This document shows positions 54,501 through 57,500 of a stretch of 64,000 nt of DNA, one piece after another. The notes under the pieces are model-generated. The model saw only the letters and a list, made by a program, of their open reading frames with translations. It made no database searches and had not been told where the DNA came from. The stretch spans positions 146,349,429-146,413,428 of the forward strand of contig NC_133772.1 in NCBI RefSeq assembly GCF_003597395.2, read 5' to 3'. Origin of the DNA: Chelonoidis abingdonii. Its lineage: Eukaryota > Chordata > Testudines > Testudinidae. Within the stretch, counting starts at the first letter, position 1. The number at the start of each line of letters is the position of its first letter. The translations under genes and the position numbers were made by a program.

Positions 54501-57500
54501 GTTAATAGATAAAAGGTGCCAGTACATGGCATTCAAGAACATACAGCAATTATCCTGGGTTTTGTAGACCCAATAGAATTCGTGCTGTGCCTTCCAAATG
54601 GCTTTCTCTGGCTGCTCTTTATATCAGCTTCTAACAAGAAAGATCTGGGACTGATCAGCACTTCTGAAAATCAGTCTACTTCTATCTAGGTACCTCACTA
54701 TAAATTTGGGAGCGTGCATTCAGGCAACCCAGGTCTGCAAATGTTGTCTGGAATACTTATGGACATCTTAACTAACAAAAAAGTGAACTTTCCGACAAAG
54801 TTTTTGTCTACACTATTAAAAAAAAACCTACCATGTTGGGGATTTTGGTTACAGTAAGATAGGGACACACAAGGTTAGAATAAGCTCAGTTGTGTCATTG
54901 TAGACAAGATCACACCATGTTTTATAACTATGTTACTGTATCATGCTACAGGCTTTGCAAAGGAGGTGTTGAAATTCTCAGAGTTATGAAAAGCAAAAAG
55001 TACACTCATTTGGCTTGGTTCAATGATATAAGAAATGACATACCTGCATGTCTTCTTCAGCCACTGGTAAACTTCTGGAATACTGCAGAAACTGAGCCAC
55101 ATAAGTCATGATAGATTTTTCATCTGGACTGATAACATCAACATCTGTGAGAGGTAGCACACTATTAGATCATTCTTGCATATTTCACAGTTTGATTGTA
55201 CAATTATATTCTACAAAGCAATCATGAAAATTTACCAAATACAAATACATTTATTTTCAGCATTTCAGTTAAAATTTCACTGAGAAAAACAGTATTAAAC
55301 TGATTTTTTTCATTAGGAATATTGTAATAGAAAACAGCAAATTAGAAAAGAAGCGGGCAATTGTTAATATCATCATAATGCAGCTTTATATTCTTTTTTC
55401 TAATGGATGTTCCTGTAATTGTTGCCAAGTCAAAACTCCTATTAGTTCAGGTTCCCTATGAACTATTCAGCAAAGAACCTCAGGTTAGAGCATTCTTACT
55501 TTTGTCATAAAGATCAGTATTTCATTTTACACCCCAATCATCACAGTGATTAAATATTTAAAATTATATTTAGGTACATGTACATTGCAAAAGAAACCCC
55601 CAACAGCAAGTCTCAGACTCCAGCTCAACTGACTTGGGCTTGTGCTACAAGGCTAAAAATAGCAGTCCACTGAGGCTGGAGCCCAGGATCTGAGACCCAC
55701 TCCCATCACAGGGCGTTAGCCTGAGTGGGAGTGTCTATACCACTAGTTTTAGCCCATAGCGTGAGCCCTGAGCCCAAGTCAGTTGACCCAAGCTTTGGAA
55801 CTCACTGCCACAGGTTTTTTTCACAGTGTAGACGTATCCTTTGTTATAAACGGACCTTGGTTTGACAGTATCAGCATCAGACCTTATACCAAGTGTATGC
55901 AAAACAGATCATTTACCTTCAGGTTCAAGAAGTCTTGGAATATTTAATTCATGTTCTGCAATTTTAAAAGCCTCCTTCAAATTTTCTTTGTTGGCTCTAC
56001 CCTTTGCTCTGTCCATGTCAACTAAATCTGGTCTTAAGGCATGGATGATAGCTAAAAAAGCCAGTCCATTCCTCCAGCTTGATTTGAAATCTGCCACTTT
56101 GATAGATCCATGCCTGTCCCAAAATCATAAAGAATAAAATGTCATGTTCTGTTTTCTCAAAATATTAAATATTCAGTTATCAATACAATGTAAACCATGT
56201 CAGACTGGGCCTAATCCAAATCCCACTCGAGTTACTGGGAATCTTTCCAATGAATTCTGTGGAAACTGAGTCAGCCCCATTATGAGCAGTTAAAAACTAA
56301 AATATTTGTATCATGCTTAGTATTATGCTTAGTATCAAGCTTTTATTTCTTGCTATGTGCTGCAAGGGAACTTTGATGACCAAATTTTCTTTCTGTATTT
56401 ATTATGTTTAAGGCATCTATCAATGCCTTTTACAGCACAAAAAACAACAAATGAAACACTAAGCTTAGCCAAGTGCAATGCAGATATTTTTCTACAAGCC
56501 AATAGGGGTCAGGCATCTTGCTACCTGAGGCCTTTTTGAAAATCCCAGCCTTAAATTTATTACATTACTTTTGGAAAGATTTTTTTTTCCAAAATGTTCA
56601 ACTGAATTAGGACTAGAGAAATGAAAAAAACATATTTAGAGAGGGATCCCACAATTTCTAAAATGCATCTGGTGTCTAGATGATAACTGGTGCGCACAGA
56701 AGATGCAAGAGTCAATGAGTACTGAGAAAACAACTTCTCAAAAAATGGCTTCTGTATGTGGATATGATGGTATCTGAACAGGGGTTAATGAAGGGTGTCA
56801 GTAATCTTTCATGATTAAAACGTGAGGGTCCATTGATTTAAAAACCAACGTTGGTCTTATAGATATATATATATGTTATAGCAGTCACTGATATGTTAAA
56901 CCCACTCTAATCACAATCAAATCGATTAAACCTTTGCTGAATAAAGGCAGGCAAAAGAAAAATGATGATTAGAAAAGAGAGAGCTTGCATTTACACCCAA
57001 AGCCCATAGCCTTAATAAAACAAATGAAAAATACAGAAAATGTAAGATTCAACTCCTGACAAGTGCTGTATATACACCCAGCAGAAAGCACCTGCTGTGC
57101 TGACAAACACTCTAACTAGGGTGAACAGATGTCCCGATTTTGTAGTGACAGTCATGATTTTTAGGTCTTTTTCTTATATAGGCTCCTAGTACCTCTCACC
57201 CTCGTCCTGATTTTTCACATTTGCTGTCTGGTCCTCCTAACTCTAACTTTCCACTAATATGCATGGATCATTAGTGGGGTGACACCTGAAAAGGTAACCT
57301 GGAGAGCTAGAAAGAAAGGGCTGAGGTTTTGGTAATATTTTTTAAAATGTATTTGTGCCAGGCAGTGATTTTCAAGGATATTCAAATGTAAAGCCCTGAT
57401 CTTGCAAAACCAAATGCATACGATTAGCACTCTCATTTAAGTCAATGGAATGACCTGCAGCATGTCAAGTTAAGCAGGTGTATAAATAAATCTCTGCTGG

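Noticed and set aside
55862..56137. Plus-strand frame opposite CH2
   Set aside because: It is antisense to exon w5. The conserved protein is on the minus strand.
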